Notes: a model not told the origin generated them from the letters alone. A DNA stretch of 64,000 bases from Actinotalea sp. JY-7876 (GCF_014042015.1 NZ_CP059493.1:2418001-2482000), one strand, 5' to 3'; positions 24,603 through 33,106 are shown, counted from the stretch's first letter. Numbers and translations: made by a program.

Positions 24603-25690
24603 CACAGATTGCTTCCTCCAAGCTGAGCCGCAAGGTCGTTGCGGGCAACGACGGACGAGACACGGGCGACCAGCCCGGCGTACACGGCAGTCACAGCGGC
24701 GATCGCCCACGGCACGACGCTGACCAGGTCGGGCAAGGCCAAGGCGGCAAGGCCCAGCACGCCCAGGACCGGCACCAGCACGACAAGTGCGAGGTAGGTC
24801 GCCAGGCGAAGCACCACGTCCCCGATCCGCGCGCCGTGCAGCCGCTGGATCGCGAGCGAGCGCTGTGCGCGGCGCGCGGTCGCGGCCGCCGACGATCCCA
24901 CTGCGACGACCACCAAGAGCAGAAAGGCCGTGTACATGGCCGTGTAGAGCAGACTGTCGCGCTGGTGAGATGCGAAGGTCTGTCCGCCTGCGTCCGCAAC
25001 CGTAGCCGGGACGAGCTGTAGGCCCGAGCTCCACGACTCATCGACAAGGCGGTCCACCACGGTGGTGGTCGGCGCCAGCAGCACGGTGCGGGCGACGGCC
25101 TCCTCCTGAGCGGGCCACCCGAGGGCCATCAGGTCGTCCAGACCCACCTTCACGACGACGGTCCGTGCCAAGGTCTCCCTGGACTGCCAGGGGTCGAGGA
25201 ACACCGCCCCAGGGGCAAGCCGGCCGCTCACCTCGACGGTGGTCACACCGAGGTCGACGGTGTCGCCCACGCCGTACAGGGCCACGTCCTCACCGACTAC
25301 CGCCGAGCCGTCCGGGATCTCAGGCAGACCGAAGGCGTCCTCAAAGTCCCCGAGGACCAGCAGCACCGGGTACGGGAACGTCTCGCGCACGCCATGGTTG
25401 AAGCGAACGGTCGTGAACGCGGCGCCACCGTGGCGCAGCTCCTGGTCGAGCAGCTCGGCCAGCTCAGTTGTCGGTTCGAACGGCTCGTCGGTGAGGTAGT
25501 GCACCCGGAAGAACGTCGCGCCGCGGCGACCGAGGTCCTCCGCGACGCGTACGTCAGCCACGCTTGAGCCCAGCTCGCTCAGGCCGGTGGCCGTGAGGAC
25601 GGTGCCAATCGTGACCATCGCAGCGAACAGTGCCGTCCTGCCCCGCACCCGCCACGCATCACGGAGCCCTGCGCTCATCTGAACCCTCAC
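24602..25690 (-). CDS. Bacteriocin-exporter permease, C-terminal half
   Basis: 362 residues; GTG at 25690 overlaps the preceding stop (GTGA) and has GGGAGG upstream. One N-terminal membrane helix (ALFAAMVTIGTVLTATGL), a 200-residue extracytoplasmic domain, then three C-terminal helices, with an FtsX-like cytoplasmic loop RSLAIQRLHGARIGDVVLR. Together with the next gene upstream it adds up to about 690 residues and eight helices, like the single 7-TM bacteriocin-associated membrane protein (TIGR01654-type) of lactococcin 972 operons, so the permease appears split here. Confidence 0.65.
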   Translation of the reverse strand: MRVQMSAGLRDAWRVRGRTALFAAMVTIGTVLTATGLSELGSSVADVRVAEDLGRRGATFFRVHYLTDEPFEPTTELAELLDQELRHGGAAFTTVRFNHGVRETFPYPVLLVLGDFEDAFGLPEIPDGSAVVGEDVALYGVGDTVDLGVTTVEVSGRLAPGAVFLDPWQSRETLARTVVVKVGLDDLMALGWPAQEEAVARTVLLAPTTTVVDRLVDESWSSGLQLVPATVADAGGQTFASHQRDSLLYTAMYTAFLLLVVVAVGSSAAATARRAQRSLAIQRLHGARIGDVVLRLATYLALVVLVPVLGVLGLAALALPDLVSVVPWAIAAVTAVYAGLVARVSSVVARNDLAAQLGGSNL

Positions 25691-26685
25691 CTGGCAGCCT
25701 CCCGCGTGCGGCGGGACCCGATCGCCACGCCGAGCGCGGCAGCGGCCAGTGTCAGGCAGGTGGCGCCGAACCAACCCATCCCGGCCGAGACCACATCGAG
25801 GTGACGCCGGCCCAGCAGCAGGGTCAGGGCACTACCCACCAAGGTCCCGGTCGACGTCGTCGCGATGCCGACGGGAGCAAGCAGGCGAAGCAGGGCACCC
25901 GTGTGCGCTCCGTGCAGGCGGTGCACGTCCACGCGCGACCGGTGAAAGGTGAACTGGTTGACGACCAGCAGCGCGACGCAAACGAAGGCGCCGGCAAGGA
26001 GTATGGCGAAGACTGTCGTGAACGGGTCCGATGCCACCACCTGCGCCAGCGGCGGTCGCTCAATCGGCTCGACCTGGAACCCCGCGTCGGTCAGCGCCGT
26101 CACGATCGCCGTCTCCACTCCCTTCGACGCGTCGATGAAATAATCCCCGCTGGGCAAGGGCGCTCCACCGAGGGCGTACAAGTACTGGGTGTCCCTCGGC
26201 AGCATCGGGTACCCGGTTGTGCCGATGACCGTCGATCCCGGCGGCAGGAATGTCGCCGTGCCGGAGCGCACGACCTGGCCAGCGGTGTAGGAGCCCTCGA
26301 CAAGGACTACCCACGGCTTGGTGCTCGCACCGGGCGCCTCGGGCGCCCTGGCCGGCTGAGCGCCCGCCGAGCCCACATCGCGCAGCAGCGGTACCGCACC
26401 GGTCGTGTCCATGACGCCCACAGCTGCAGCGCCCATACCCGCAGCAGGTGTCACCACAAGTGTCGCGGACGCATCGCCGATGGCGACCAGCACCTGCCCC
26501 GCGGCGTCCGCCTGAACCTCGCGTCCAGCGGACGTGACGCTGTAGCCGACGAAGCTCGCTGGCAGGCCCAGGTGCCCGCGCGCCCACCCGTCGGCGAGCG
26601 TCAGTCCGTAAGCCACCGACACCGTCATCAGGACTCCGAGCAGCGCACTGACGCCGGCCAGCAACCCGGTCCACCGTGAACGCAC
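25687..26685 (-). CDS. Bacteriocin-exporter permease, N-terminal half
   Basis: 332 residues from GTG 26685, preceded by AAGGAGG; a start 14 codons upstream is possible but has no such site. Same plan as the downstream half: one N-terminal helix (GLLAGVSALLGVLMTVSVAYG), a large outside domain, three helices, and the loop RVDVHRLHGAHTGALLRLL, which matches RSLAIQRLHGARIGDVVLR in its partner. First gene of the exporter operon. Possible role in bacteriocin export or self-immunity. Confidence 0.65.
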   Translation of the reverse strand: MRSRWTGLLAGVSALLGVLMTVSVAYGLTLADGWARGHLGLPASFVGYSVTSAGREVQADAAGQVLVAIGDASATLVVTPAAGMGAAAVGVMDTTGAVPLLRDVGSAGAQPARAPEAPGASTKPWVVLVEGSYTAGQVVRSGTATFLPPGSTVIGTTGYPMLPRDTQYLYALGGAPLPSGDYFIDASKGVETAIVTALTDAGFQVEPIERPPLAQVVASDPFTTVFAILLAGAFVCVALLVVNQFTFHRSRVDVHRLHGAHTGALLRLLAPVGIATTSTGTLVGSALTLLLGRRHLDVVSAGMGWFGATCLTLAAAALGVAIGSRRTREAAR

Positions 26686-26749
26686 ACCGCCTCCTTCGTC
26701 GGACGGCGTCCGGCCGGCGGGCGTCACCCCGCCGGGCGGACGCCGGTGC

Positions 26750-26884
26750 TCAACCCCGCCCGCAAGTGGGGAAGGTCACCAGGCGCCCACGGGACGTAGG
26801 TGTGACCGTAGTAGAAGCGGGTCGCGTTTCCCGGCAGCAGGCGAAGGCGACAACCGCGGCGGCGGCGTGCAGCTGTTTGCGCAT
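26750..26884 (-). CDS. Short secreted-peptide-like gene, possible decayed lactococcin-972-type precursor
   Basis: 44 residues, ATG at 26884 with AAGGAAGGG upstream, placed immediately before the exporter operon as bacteriocin genes are. MRKQLHAAAAVVAFA looks like a signal peptide. The following residues are not typical, but another frame of the same stretch reads FYYGHTYVPW, reminiscent of aromatic-rich lactococcin-972 tails, so a frameshift may have destroyed the mature peptide. This is an inference from position and start signals. Confidence 0.35.
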   Translation of the reverse strand: MRKQLHAAAAVVAFACCRETRPASTTVTPTSRGRLVTFPTCGRG

Positions 26885-26982
26885 ACGGGTTTCCCTTCCT
26901 TCTCTATCCGTCACGGGCGCGCGGATTCGCGCCCCGGCTCCCTCGCCTTGGACGCGGGAATTTCGCTTCGAGCTCCGCGGAC

Positions 26983-27270
26983 TTAGTCGTCGGCCGCCTC
27001 GACCAGTGCGGTTCGGATCGCTTCGAGCTCGGTGACGTGCGCAGTGAAGAACGCGTCCTCCAGCTCCGTGCGCACCTCCGCGACTGTCGACGGAAGGTTG
27101 GACGCCTCGCGGCATCCGAAGTCCGTCGCGGCGAGCGACCGCTCACGGCTCGCGAACTGCTCCAAGACGCCGGTCGGCGGGGGGCGCCCTGGGCCCATAG
27201 CGCGTCGTACTCGGCAGTCAGATCCGCCAAGAGCTGGTCCGGACCGCCGAGTGACTCGAGTCCGGGTTGC
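26983..27270 (-). pseudogene. Frameshifted small hypothetical gene
   Basis: Two minus-strand frames join into one plausible protein: GGPDQLLADLTAEYDALWAQG in one, then VLEQFASRERSLAATDFGCR, TVAEVRTELEDAFFTAHVTE and LEAIRTALVEAADD in the other, shifting near 27180. The helical C-terminus ends cleanly at 26983. It lies upstream of the bacteriocin-exporter operon on the same strand. No family recognised. Confidence 0.4.
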
Positions 27271-27810
27271 CGCCGGCCGGGACCCCTGAACCGCGACGGA
27301 GCCGGCCAGCCTGCGGCGGAGTGGGTCGATGCGAAAGGACCCGTAGTCCTCGACCGCCTCAGCACCGACTCCTGGTGGCACAACCGCAGGACCAGCGCCC
27401 GCCGCCAGGAGTTCTCCTACGGCTTGCAATCCGTCGACCGCCTCGGGCGCCGAGCCGACCGCGGGGAGCCGTCAGCAGGCGACCCAGGTCGCGCCCCGGT
27501 AAGCCCCAAGACCGCGCGGACGTCGACGACGTCGGACGCTTTGACGGCACCCCAGGAGCACGCCAGCGTGCAGTGGCGACGTTCGAGGACCTCGCACTGA
27601 ACGGGCCGTTCGACGTCGGGGGTGACGCAGGGGTCAGCAGCCCGGCGCAGGAGTGGGTGGAGACCCTGACCCCGAGGAGCGGGCCGGTCCTGCTCGAGGC
27701 CGCATGGACGATCGTCGGGCGCCTACCGCCGCACCGGCACGGACCGGTTCGACCGGTGCGTGCGGTCCGCGCGAGGATGTGGGGCCCCGTCCCGGCCGAA
27801 GGAGTCCCCC
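27271..27810. other. Intergenic stretch with scattered coding remnants
   Basis: About 540 bases without a gene I can support. A short plus-strand stretch (about 27570-27720, ATFEDLALNGPFDVGGDAGV) looks protein-like but has no start and runs into Arg/Pro-rich sequence, suggesting a further remnant. The promoter of the SDR gene should be near 27750. Confidence 0.35.
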
Positions 27811-28584
27811 GTGTCCCGCATCCTCGTCACCGGCTCGAGCGACGGCATCGGCCTGGAGACCGTCCGTCAGCTGCTCGCCGCCGGGCACGACGTCGTCGGC
27901 CACGCGCGCGACGCCGCGCGTGCGCGTGACCTGCGCGCCGCCCAGCCCGGGGTGAGCGACGTCGTCGTCGGGGACCTGGCCTCGCTCGCCGAGACGCGCG
28001 CCCTGGCCGGGGCGGCGACCGCCGCGGGCCCGTTCGACGTGGTGATCCACAACGCGGGCATCGGCGGCGGGGTCAGCGAGCGCACGGTGACCGAGGACGG
28101 CCTGGAGCGCATCCTCCAGGTCAACGTGGTCGCCCCGTACCTGCTCACCGCGCTGATGCCCCGTCCCCGCCGGCTCGTCTACCTGACCTCCGGCCTGGAG
28201 TCCCAGGGCCGCACGCACCTCGACGACCTGCAGTTCGAGGCGCGCGCGTGGGACGGGATGCAGGCGTACTCGGACTCCAAGCTGCTCGACGTCACGCTCG
28301 CGTTCGCCGTCGCGCGCCTGTGGCCCGAGGTGGTCGTCACCGCGGTCGACCCCGGCTGGATCAAGACGAAGCTGGGCGGCCCGGGCGCGTGGGACGAGGT
28401 GGACGAGGGCGCCGCGACGCAGGTCTGGCTCGCCACGTCGGACGACGACGCCGCGCGGGTGACCGGCGCGTACCTCAAGCGCCACGAGGTCCAGGTCGCG
28501 AACCCCGAGGCCCGCGACACCGCCCTCCAGGATGGCCTGCTCGCCCGGCTCGCCGCGCTCACCGGGGTCGAGCTCCCCCGCTGA
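27811..28584 (+). CDS. Short-chain dehydrogenase/reductase
   Basis: 257 residues, GTG start with GAAGGAG upstream. N-terminal Rossmann motif TGSSDGIG (7-14), NAG motif (HNAGIGG), catalytic Ser in YLTSGLESQG and YxxxK in YSDSK; a PGW turn follows. Classical SDR size. It reduces or oxidises an unknown alcohol/carbonyl substrate with NAD(P)H in the cytoplasm. It stands alone, ended by a strong hairpin shared with bldC, and marks the start of ordinary chromosomal gene order. Confidence 0.85.
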   Translation: MSRILVTGSSDGIGLETVRQLLAAGHDVVGHARDAARARDLRAAQPGVSDVVVGDLASLAETRALAGAATAAGPFDVVIHNAGIGGGVSERTVTEDGLERILQVNVVAPYLLTALMPRPRRLVYLTSGLESQGRTHLDDLQFEARAWDGMQAYSDSKLLDVTLAFAVARLWPEVVVTAVDPGWIKTKLGGPGAWDEVDEGAATQVWLATSDDDAARVTGAYLKRHEVQVANPEARDTALQDGLLARLAALTGVELPR

Positions 28585-28618
28585 GCCGCCTGCGGCACGG
28601 ACGAGGACGGCACGGACG

Positions 28619-28656
28619 ACGACGGCCCCACCGGTCGTCACCGGTGGGGCCGTCGT
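28619..28656. terminator. Bidirectional hairpin terminator between the SDR gene and bldC
   Basis: A perfect 16-bp stem beginning ACGACGGCCCCACCGG with a TCGTCA loop, between the SDR stop (28584) and the bldC stop (28673). Confidence 0.75.
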
Positions 28657-28672
28657 GGGAGCGCTGGGGTCC

Positions 28673-28903
28673 TCAGTCCTCGCTGGTGCGCGGCTGCGGC
28701 ACGCCGTTGAGCAGCCCGCGGACCTCGGCCTCGCTGTAGCGGCGGTGGCCGCCCAGCGTGCGGATGGCGGAGAGCTTGCCCGCCTTCGCCCAGCGCGTGA
28801 CCGTCTTGGGGTCGACGCGGAACATGCTCGCGACCTCGGAGGGGGTCAGGAGCGAGTCCGGGGCGTCATTGCGGGTGCCGGAGGGGGATCCCTGAGGGGA
28901 CAT
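28673..28903 (-). CDS. bldC: BldC-type developmental DNA-binding protein
   Basis: 76 residues, ATG at 28903 with GAAGGAG upstream. A MerR-type winged helix runs LLTPSEVASMFRVDPKTVTR, WAKAGKLSAIRTLGGHRRYS, then EAEVRGLLNG, essentially the Streptomyces BldC pattern (small, no effector domain). BldC binds DNA cooperatively as head-to-tail multimers and in Streptomyces controls the timing of development; in non-sporulating relatives its role is unclear. The leader contains a cyclic-di-GMP-I riboswitch motif ending about 27 nt before the start codon. Confidence 0.9.
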   Translation of the reverse strand: MSPQGSPSGTRNDAPDSLLTPSEVASMFRVDPKTVTRWAKAGKLSAIRTLGGHRRYSEAEVRGLLNGVPQPRTSED

Positions 28904-28929
28904 GGTGCAACTCCTTCGTCGTTCGGTGC

Positions 28930-29012
28930 GTCCGGCCGACCTCGAGGGTCCCGTGACTTTGCGTCCCCACCTCGCGGTGGGTTTGCCCTTGTCGCTGACG
29001 GGGACAGGTTCC
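28930..29012 (-). promoter_or_regulatory. Cyclic-di-GMP-I (GEMM) riboswitch in the bldC leader
   Basis: Read on the minus strand, the leader contains AGGGCAAACC, a CCACC-GCGA-GGTGG hairpin with a GNRA tetraloop (loop at 28975-28972), then GGGACGCAAAG and a second hairpin GACC-CTCGA-GGTC. These are the conserved blocks of the GEMM-I aptamer in the correct order, including the tetraloop that docks into its receptor helix. It lies upstream of bldC and close to its ribosome site, so control of translation or of early termination by c-di-GMP is likely. Exact ends are approximate. Confidence 0.8.
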
Positions 29013-29088
29013 CACATTCCGGACATCGACGCAAAGCGCGTGTCGGCCGCACCCCATCTTTCACCCGCGTCCAGCCCTCCGGGCCGGC

Positions 29089-29565
29089 TCAGCTCCCCGC
29101 CGAGCCCCCCGACGCCTCGGCGCCCCGCCCCCCGCCGATCGTGGTCGCGGGCGAGCCGTGCTGGACCTCGATCCGGCGCGAGCGCGACTCCTCCGCCACC
29201 GGGATGGTCAGGGTCAGGACGCCGTCGGCGTAGGCGGCCTGCACCCGGTCGAGGGCGAGGCCGCGACCCACCGTGAGCTGGCGGACGTACGTGCCCGAGG
29301 CCCGCTCCCGCGCGAGCCACTGCACGTCCGCGTCGGTGGGTGCCGTGCGCTCGGCCCGGATGGTGAGCGTGCGGTCCTCGACGTTGACGTCCACCGAGCC
29401 CGGGTCGACGCCCGGCAGGTCCACCTGCAGCACGTAGTGGTCGCCCGCGCGGTAGAGGTCGAGCGGCATCGCGGCGGTCTGCGGCGCCTGCGCCGCCTCG
29501 CGCACGGAGCCCAGCAGCTGGTCCATCCAGCGCGTCGGGTCGATCGGTTCCAGTCGAGCAGCCAT
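29089..29565 (-). CDS. Hsp20/alpha-crystallin small heat-shock protein
   Basis: 158 residues, ATG at 29565 with GGGAGGAC upstream. Alpha-crystallin domain from about residue 33 (MPLDLYRAGDHYVLQVDLPG, then VDVNVEDRTLTIRAERT, GTYVRQLTVGR, YADGVLTLTIPV). The C-terminal I/V-x-I/V equivalent is weak (RRIEVQHG). Holds unfolding proteins as an oligomer. It is divergent from adhE; the shared intergenic region carries a CIRCE-like element about 90 bp upstream of its start and DevR-type boxes. Confidence 0.9.
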   Translation of the reverse strand: MAARLEPIDPTRWMDQLLGSVREAAQAPQTAAMPLDLYRAGDHYVLQVDLPGVDPGSVDVNVEDRTLTIRAERTAPTDADVQWLARERASGTYVRQLTVGRGLALDRVQAAYADGVLTLTIPVAEESRSRRIEVQHGSPATTIGGGRGAEASGGSAGS

Positions 29566-29652
29566 GTGAGTCCTCCCCTCGGACACACCCCGGACCATCC
29601 GGGGTCCGACCCGCCCGGGGCGTTCGCTCGCACCGGGCGGCTACCTCCGGTT

Positions 29653-29679
29653 CTAGCACTCGCCCCCGGGGAGTGCCAG
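29653..29679. promoter_or_regulatory. CIRCE-like element (HrcA operator candidate)
   Basis: CTAGCACTC, a 9-nt spacer, then GAGTGCCAG: 15 of 18 positions match the CIRCE consensus TTAGCACTC-N9-GAGTGCTAA with exact spacing. It is located upstream of hsp20 (minus strand), so heat-shock repression by HrcA is the expected function. Confidence 0.65.
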
Positions 29680-29685
29680 GGGACA

Positions 29686-29714
29686 GGGACCACTGTCCCG
29701 GGGACCTTTGGCAC
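29686..29714. promoter_or_regulatory. Two DevR/OsdR-type boxes
   Basis: GGGAC-CACT-GTCCC (29686-29699) is a perfect palindrome of the GGGAC-N4-GTCCC type bound by DevR/DosR-family response regulators; GGGAC-CTTT-GGCAC (29701-29714) is a half-conserved second copy 15 bp on. They precede adhE, a typical hypoxia-induced gene, and share the region with hsp20 (a DosR target in mycobacteria). Confidence 0.55.
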
Positions 29715-29797
29715 AGCCCGGAGCCGCGACGGGCTCGTACCGTGGGACGTGGATCAAGGGCGATCCGCCCCATCCGCACCAATACCGGGAGAGTCCC

Positions 29798-32524
29798 GTG
29801 GCCGCTCGCTCCGCACCCCGTCCCGCCCCTGAGCCTGACGCTGCGCCCCGCGCCGTGGCGTCCCCGATCGACGCCCTCGTCGCCGGCGCCACCAAGGCGC
29901 TCGCGCAGTACGCGTCGTTCACCCAGGCCGACGTCGACCACATCGTGAAGAAGGCGTCGGTCGCCGCGCTGAACCAGCACGGCGAGCTCGCGCGCCACGC
30001 GGTCGCCGAGACCCGCCGCGGCGTGTTCGAGGACAAGGCCGTGAAGAACATCTTCGCGTGCGAGCACGTCACCAACTCGATGGCCGAGCTCAAGACGGTC
30101 GGCATCGTCTCGCGCGACGACCTCCACGGCATCGTGGAGATCGCCGAGCCCGTGGGCGTCGTCGCCGGCATCACGCCGGTGACCAACCCGACGTCGACGG
30201 CGATCTTCAAGGCGCTCGTGGCGCTGAAGACGCGCAACCCGATCATCTTCGCGTTCCACCCCTCCGCGCAGGAGTCCTCCGTCGCGGCGGCCCGCGTGGT
30301 GCGCGACGCCGCCGTCGCGGCCGGCGCCCCGGAGCACTGCATCCAGTGGGTCTCCGAGCCGTCGATCGCCGCGACCCACGAGCTCATGAACCACCCCGGC
30401 GTGGCGCTGATCCTCGCCACGGGCGGCAACGCGATGGTCAAGGCCGCGTACTCGTGCGGCAAGCCCGCGCTCGGCGTCGGCGCCGGCAACGTGCCCGCCT
30501 ACATCGAGGCGACGGCCAAGCTCAAGCGCGCCGTCAACGACGTCGTGCTGTCCAAGGCGTTCGACAACGGCATGGTGTGCGCCTCGGAGCAGGCCGTCAT
30601 CCTCGACGCGGAGATCTACGACGCCGCCATGGCCGAGTTCGACATCCTGCACGCCTACCGCGCCACGCCGGCCGAGAAGGCCATGCTCGAGCGCTTCATC
30701 TTCGGCGTCGAGGCGGACTCGGCCAACTGCGGCGGCGCCAAGCTCAACGCCTCCGTCGTCGGGCAGAGCCCGCAGTGGATCGCCCAGCAGGCCGGGTTCA
30801 CGGTGCCCGAGGAGACCTCGATCATCCTGGCCGAGGTCGGTCAGGTCGGTCCCGCCGAGCCGCTCACGCGCGAGAAGCTCTGCCCGGTCCTGGCGGTCCT
30901 GCGCGCCGACTCGCGCGAGCACGGCATCCGCCTCGCCGAGCAGATGGTCGAGTTCGACGGTCTCGGGCACAGCGCCGCGATCCACACCGAGGACAAGGAG
31001 CTCTCGGAGGAGTTCGGCAGCCGCGTCAAGGCGATCCGCATCATCTGGAACTCGCCGTCGTCGCTCGGTGGCATCGGCGACATCTACAACGCGTTCATCC
31101 CGTCCCTCACGCTCGGCTGCGGCTCGTACGGCGCCAACTCCGTCTCGAACAACGTCTCGGCGGTCAACCTCGTGAACATCAAGCGGATCGGCCGTCGCAA
31201 CAACAACCTGCAGTGGTTCAAGGTCCCGGCCAAGACGTACTTCGAGCCGAACGCCATCCGCTACCTGGCCGACATGCCGGACGTGCACCGCGTCACCATC
31301 GTGACCGACGCGACGATGACCAAGCTCGGGTTCGTGGACAAGGTCCTGGACGTGCTCGGTCGTCGCCCGGAGAAGATCGCGCTGCAGATCCTGGACGACA
31401 TCGAGCCCGAGCCCAGCATCGCGACGGTCGACCGGGGCGCGGAGGCGATGCGCCACTTCAACCCGGACACGATCATCGCGCTCGGTGGCGGCTCCCCCAT
31501 GGACGCCGCGAAGGTCATGTGGCTGCGCTACGAGCACCCGGAGATCGTGTTCGCGGACATGCGCGAGAAGTTCTTCGACGTCCGTAAGCGTGCCTTCAAG
31601 TTCCCGACGCTGGGCGAGCGCGCCAAGCTCGTCTGCATCCCGACGACGTCGGGCACGGGCGCGGAGGTGACGCCGTTCGCGGTGATCACGGACCAGAAGA
31701 CGGGCGTCAAGTACCCGCTCGCGGACTACGCGCTCACGCCGACCGTCGCGATCATCGACCCCGCGCTCACGGGCAAGATGCCGGCCTCGCTCGCGGCCGA
31801 CTCCGGCTTCGACGCGCTGACGCACGCGACGGAGGCGTACGTCTCGGTCTACGCGAACGACTTCACGGACGGCATGGCGCTGCAGGCGATCCGCCTGATC
31901 TTCGAGAACCTCGAGGCGTCCGTGACGGGCGGCGAGGCGGCGGTGGTCGCCCGGGAGAAGATGCACAACGCCGGCACGATCGCGGGCATGGCGTTCGGCA
32001 ACGCCTTCCTGGGCATCGTGCACTCGATGGCGCACACCATCGGCTCCACCTTCCACCTCGTCCACGGCCGGACCAACGCGACGCTCCTGCCGCACGTGAT
32101 CCGCTACAACGGCACGGTGCCGACCAAGCTCACGAGCTGGCCGAAGTACGAGCACTACGTCGCCCCGGAGCGGTTCCAGGAGATCGCCAAGACGCTGGGG
32201 CTGCCGGCCTCGACGCCGGCGGAGGGCGTGGAGTCCTACGCCCGGGCGGTCGAGCGGCTGCGCGACGCGGTCGGCATCCCCTCGTCGTTCGCGGCGCAGG
32301 GCGTGTCCGAGCAGGCGTTCATGAGCAAGCTGGACGACCTGGCGATGCGCTCCTACGAGGACCAGTGCGCGCCCGCGAACCCGCGGATGCCGATGCTGGC
32401 CGACATGAAGGACCTCATGACCGCGGCGTACTACGGGACGTCGCTGCAGGACGTGCGCTCACGGCGCACGGAGGCAGGCACGACGGAGCCCTCCGCCCAG
32501 GAGGAGGTGCGCTCCGAGGCCTGA
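29798..32524 (+). CDS. adhE: Bifunctional acetaldehyde-CoA/alcohol dehydrogenase
   Basis: 908 residues; GTG 29798 with GGGAGAG upstream. The N-terminal half is a CoA-acylating aldehyde dehydrogenase with catalytic Cys in DNGMVCASEQ (about residue 260). The C-terminal half is an iron-dependent alcohol dehydrogenase: GGGSPMDAAK (about 562), and metal-binding His in HSMAHTIGSTFHLVHGRTNA (about 741-760). It converts acetyl-CoA to ethanol with two NADH, the main fermentative redox valve; forms spirosomes in other bacteria. The DevR-type boxes upstream suggest oxygen control. Full length, followed by a strong hairpin. Confidence 0.95.
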   Translation: MAARSAPRPAPEPDAAPRAVASPIDALVAGATKALAQYASFTQADVDHIVKKASVAALNQHGELARHAVAETRRGVFEDKAVKNIFACEHVTNSMAELKTVGIVSRDDLHGIVEIAEPVGVVAGITPVTNPTSTAIFKALVALKTRNPIIFAFHPSAQESSVAAARVVRDAAVAAGAPEHCIQWVSEPSIAATHELMNHPGVALILATGGNAMVKAAYSCGKPALGVGAGNVPAYIEATAKLKRAVNDVVLSKAFDNGMVCASEQAVILDAEIYDAAMAEFDILHAYRATPAEKAMLERFIFGVEADSANCGGAKLNASVVGQSPQWIAQQAGFTVPEETSIILAEVGQVGPAEPLTREKLCPVLAVLRADSREHGIRLAEQMVEFDGLGHSAAIHTEDKELSEEFGSRVKAIRIIWNSPSSLGGIGDIYNAFIPSLTLGCGSYGANSVSNNVSAVNLVNIKRIGRRNNNLQWFKVPAKTYFEPNAIRYLADMPDVHRVTIVTDATMTKLGFVDKVLDVLGRRPEKIALQILDDIEPEPSIATVDRGAEAMRHFNPDTIIALGGGSPMDAAKVMWLRYEHPEIVFADMREKFFDVRKRAFKFPTLGERAKLVCIPTTSGTGAEVTPFAVITDQKTGVKYPLADYALTPTVAIIDPALTGKMPASLAADSGFDALTHATEAYVSVYANDFTDGMALQAIRLIFENLEASVTGGEAAVVAREKMHNAGTIAGMAFGNAFLGIVHSMAHTIGSTFHLVHGRTNATLLPHVIRYNGTVPTKLTSWPKYEHYVAPERFQEIAKTLGLPASTPAEGVESYARAVERLRDAVGIPSSFAAQGVSEQAFMSKLDDLAMRSYEDQCAPANPRMPMLADMKDLMTAAYYGTSLQDVRSRRTEAGTTEPSAQEEVRSEA

Positions 32525-32531
32525 CCCGCCG

Positions 32532-32563
32532 GTGTGCCCGCCCGGTCGCGCGGGCGGGCACAC
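32532..32563 (+). terminator. Hairpin terminator after adhE
   Basis: A perfect 13-bp stem GTGTGCCCGCCCG / CGGGCGGGCACAC with a 6-nt loop, 7 bp after the adhE stop. Confidence 0.75.
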
Positions 32564-32608
32564 CCCTGCCGGGGCACACTGGACCTCCCCAGACCCTCGG
32601 AGGACACC

Positions 32609-33055
32609 GTGCGCACGACCCCCGTCACCCACGCAGCGCGCCGCCCCCTGCTCTCCCGGGCTGCTGCCGCCGCCCTCGCCGCCGTGCTGGCCGGTGGCGC
32701 CCTGACCGGCTGCAGCGCGACCGAGGACCTGCCCGACGTCGACGTCGAGCGCCTCGGCGACGACGTCCAGGAGGGCGTCGACGGCGCCCGCCGCTCGCTC
32801 GAGGACCTCGAGCAGACCCTCGACGAGGCGACCCTGGACGAGGACACGCGGGCCCGCGTGGACGAGGCGGTGGCGGCCGCCGGCGACGCGATGGACCGGG
32901 CGCGGACCGCGGCGGACGAGGCGGACGTGGTCGAGGCGCTCGACGAGGCCGAGCACCACCTGGACGAGGCCGCGGCGGACGCGGGCCCCGCCGTCGAGGC
33001 CGCGCTCGAGACGCTCCGGGCCGAGATCGAGTCGCTGCGCGAGGACCTGGCCTGA
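32609..33055 (+). CDS. Helical lipoprotein of unknown function
   Basis: 148 residues, GTG start with GGAGGACACC upstream. Signal peptide (RRPLLSRAAAAALAAVLAGG) with lipobox LTGC, then an almost entirely acidic, Ala-rich helical chain with heptad-like spacing (DVQEGVDGARRSLEDLEQTL and onward) probably forming a coiled coil on the outer membrane face of the cell membrane. No family recognised. Monocistronic, between adhE and the epimerase gene. Confidence 0.75.
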   Translation: MRTTPVTHAARRPLLSRAAAAALAAVLAGGALTGCSATEDLPDVDVERLGDDVQEGVDGARRSLEDLEQTLDEATLDEDTRARVDEAVAAAGDAMDRARTAADEADVVEALDEAEHHLDEAAADAGPAVEAALETLRAEIESLREDLA

Positions 33056-33106
33056 TCGCGGGCCCGCCCGGTGCGCGACCGAGGCGGGCTCCGCTAGCGT
33101 GGCCGG

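Noticed and set aside
29686-29699. Rex operator before adhE
   Set aside because: adhE is often Rex-controlled, but the site lacks the TGTGA/TCACA arms; the GGGAC/GTCCC form fits DevR-type boxes better.
28673-32155. Minus-strand open frame of about 1160 codons opposite adhE
   Set aside because: GC-rich shadow frame rich in Arg, Gly, Val and His; adhE on the plus strand has full family motifs. Only the last 76 codons (bldC) are real.
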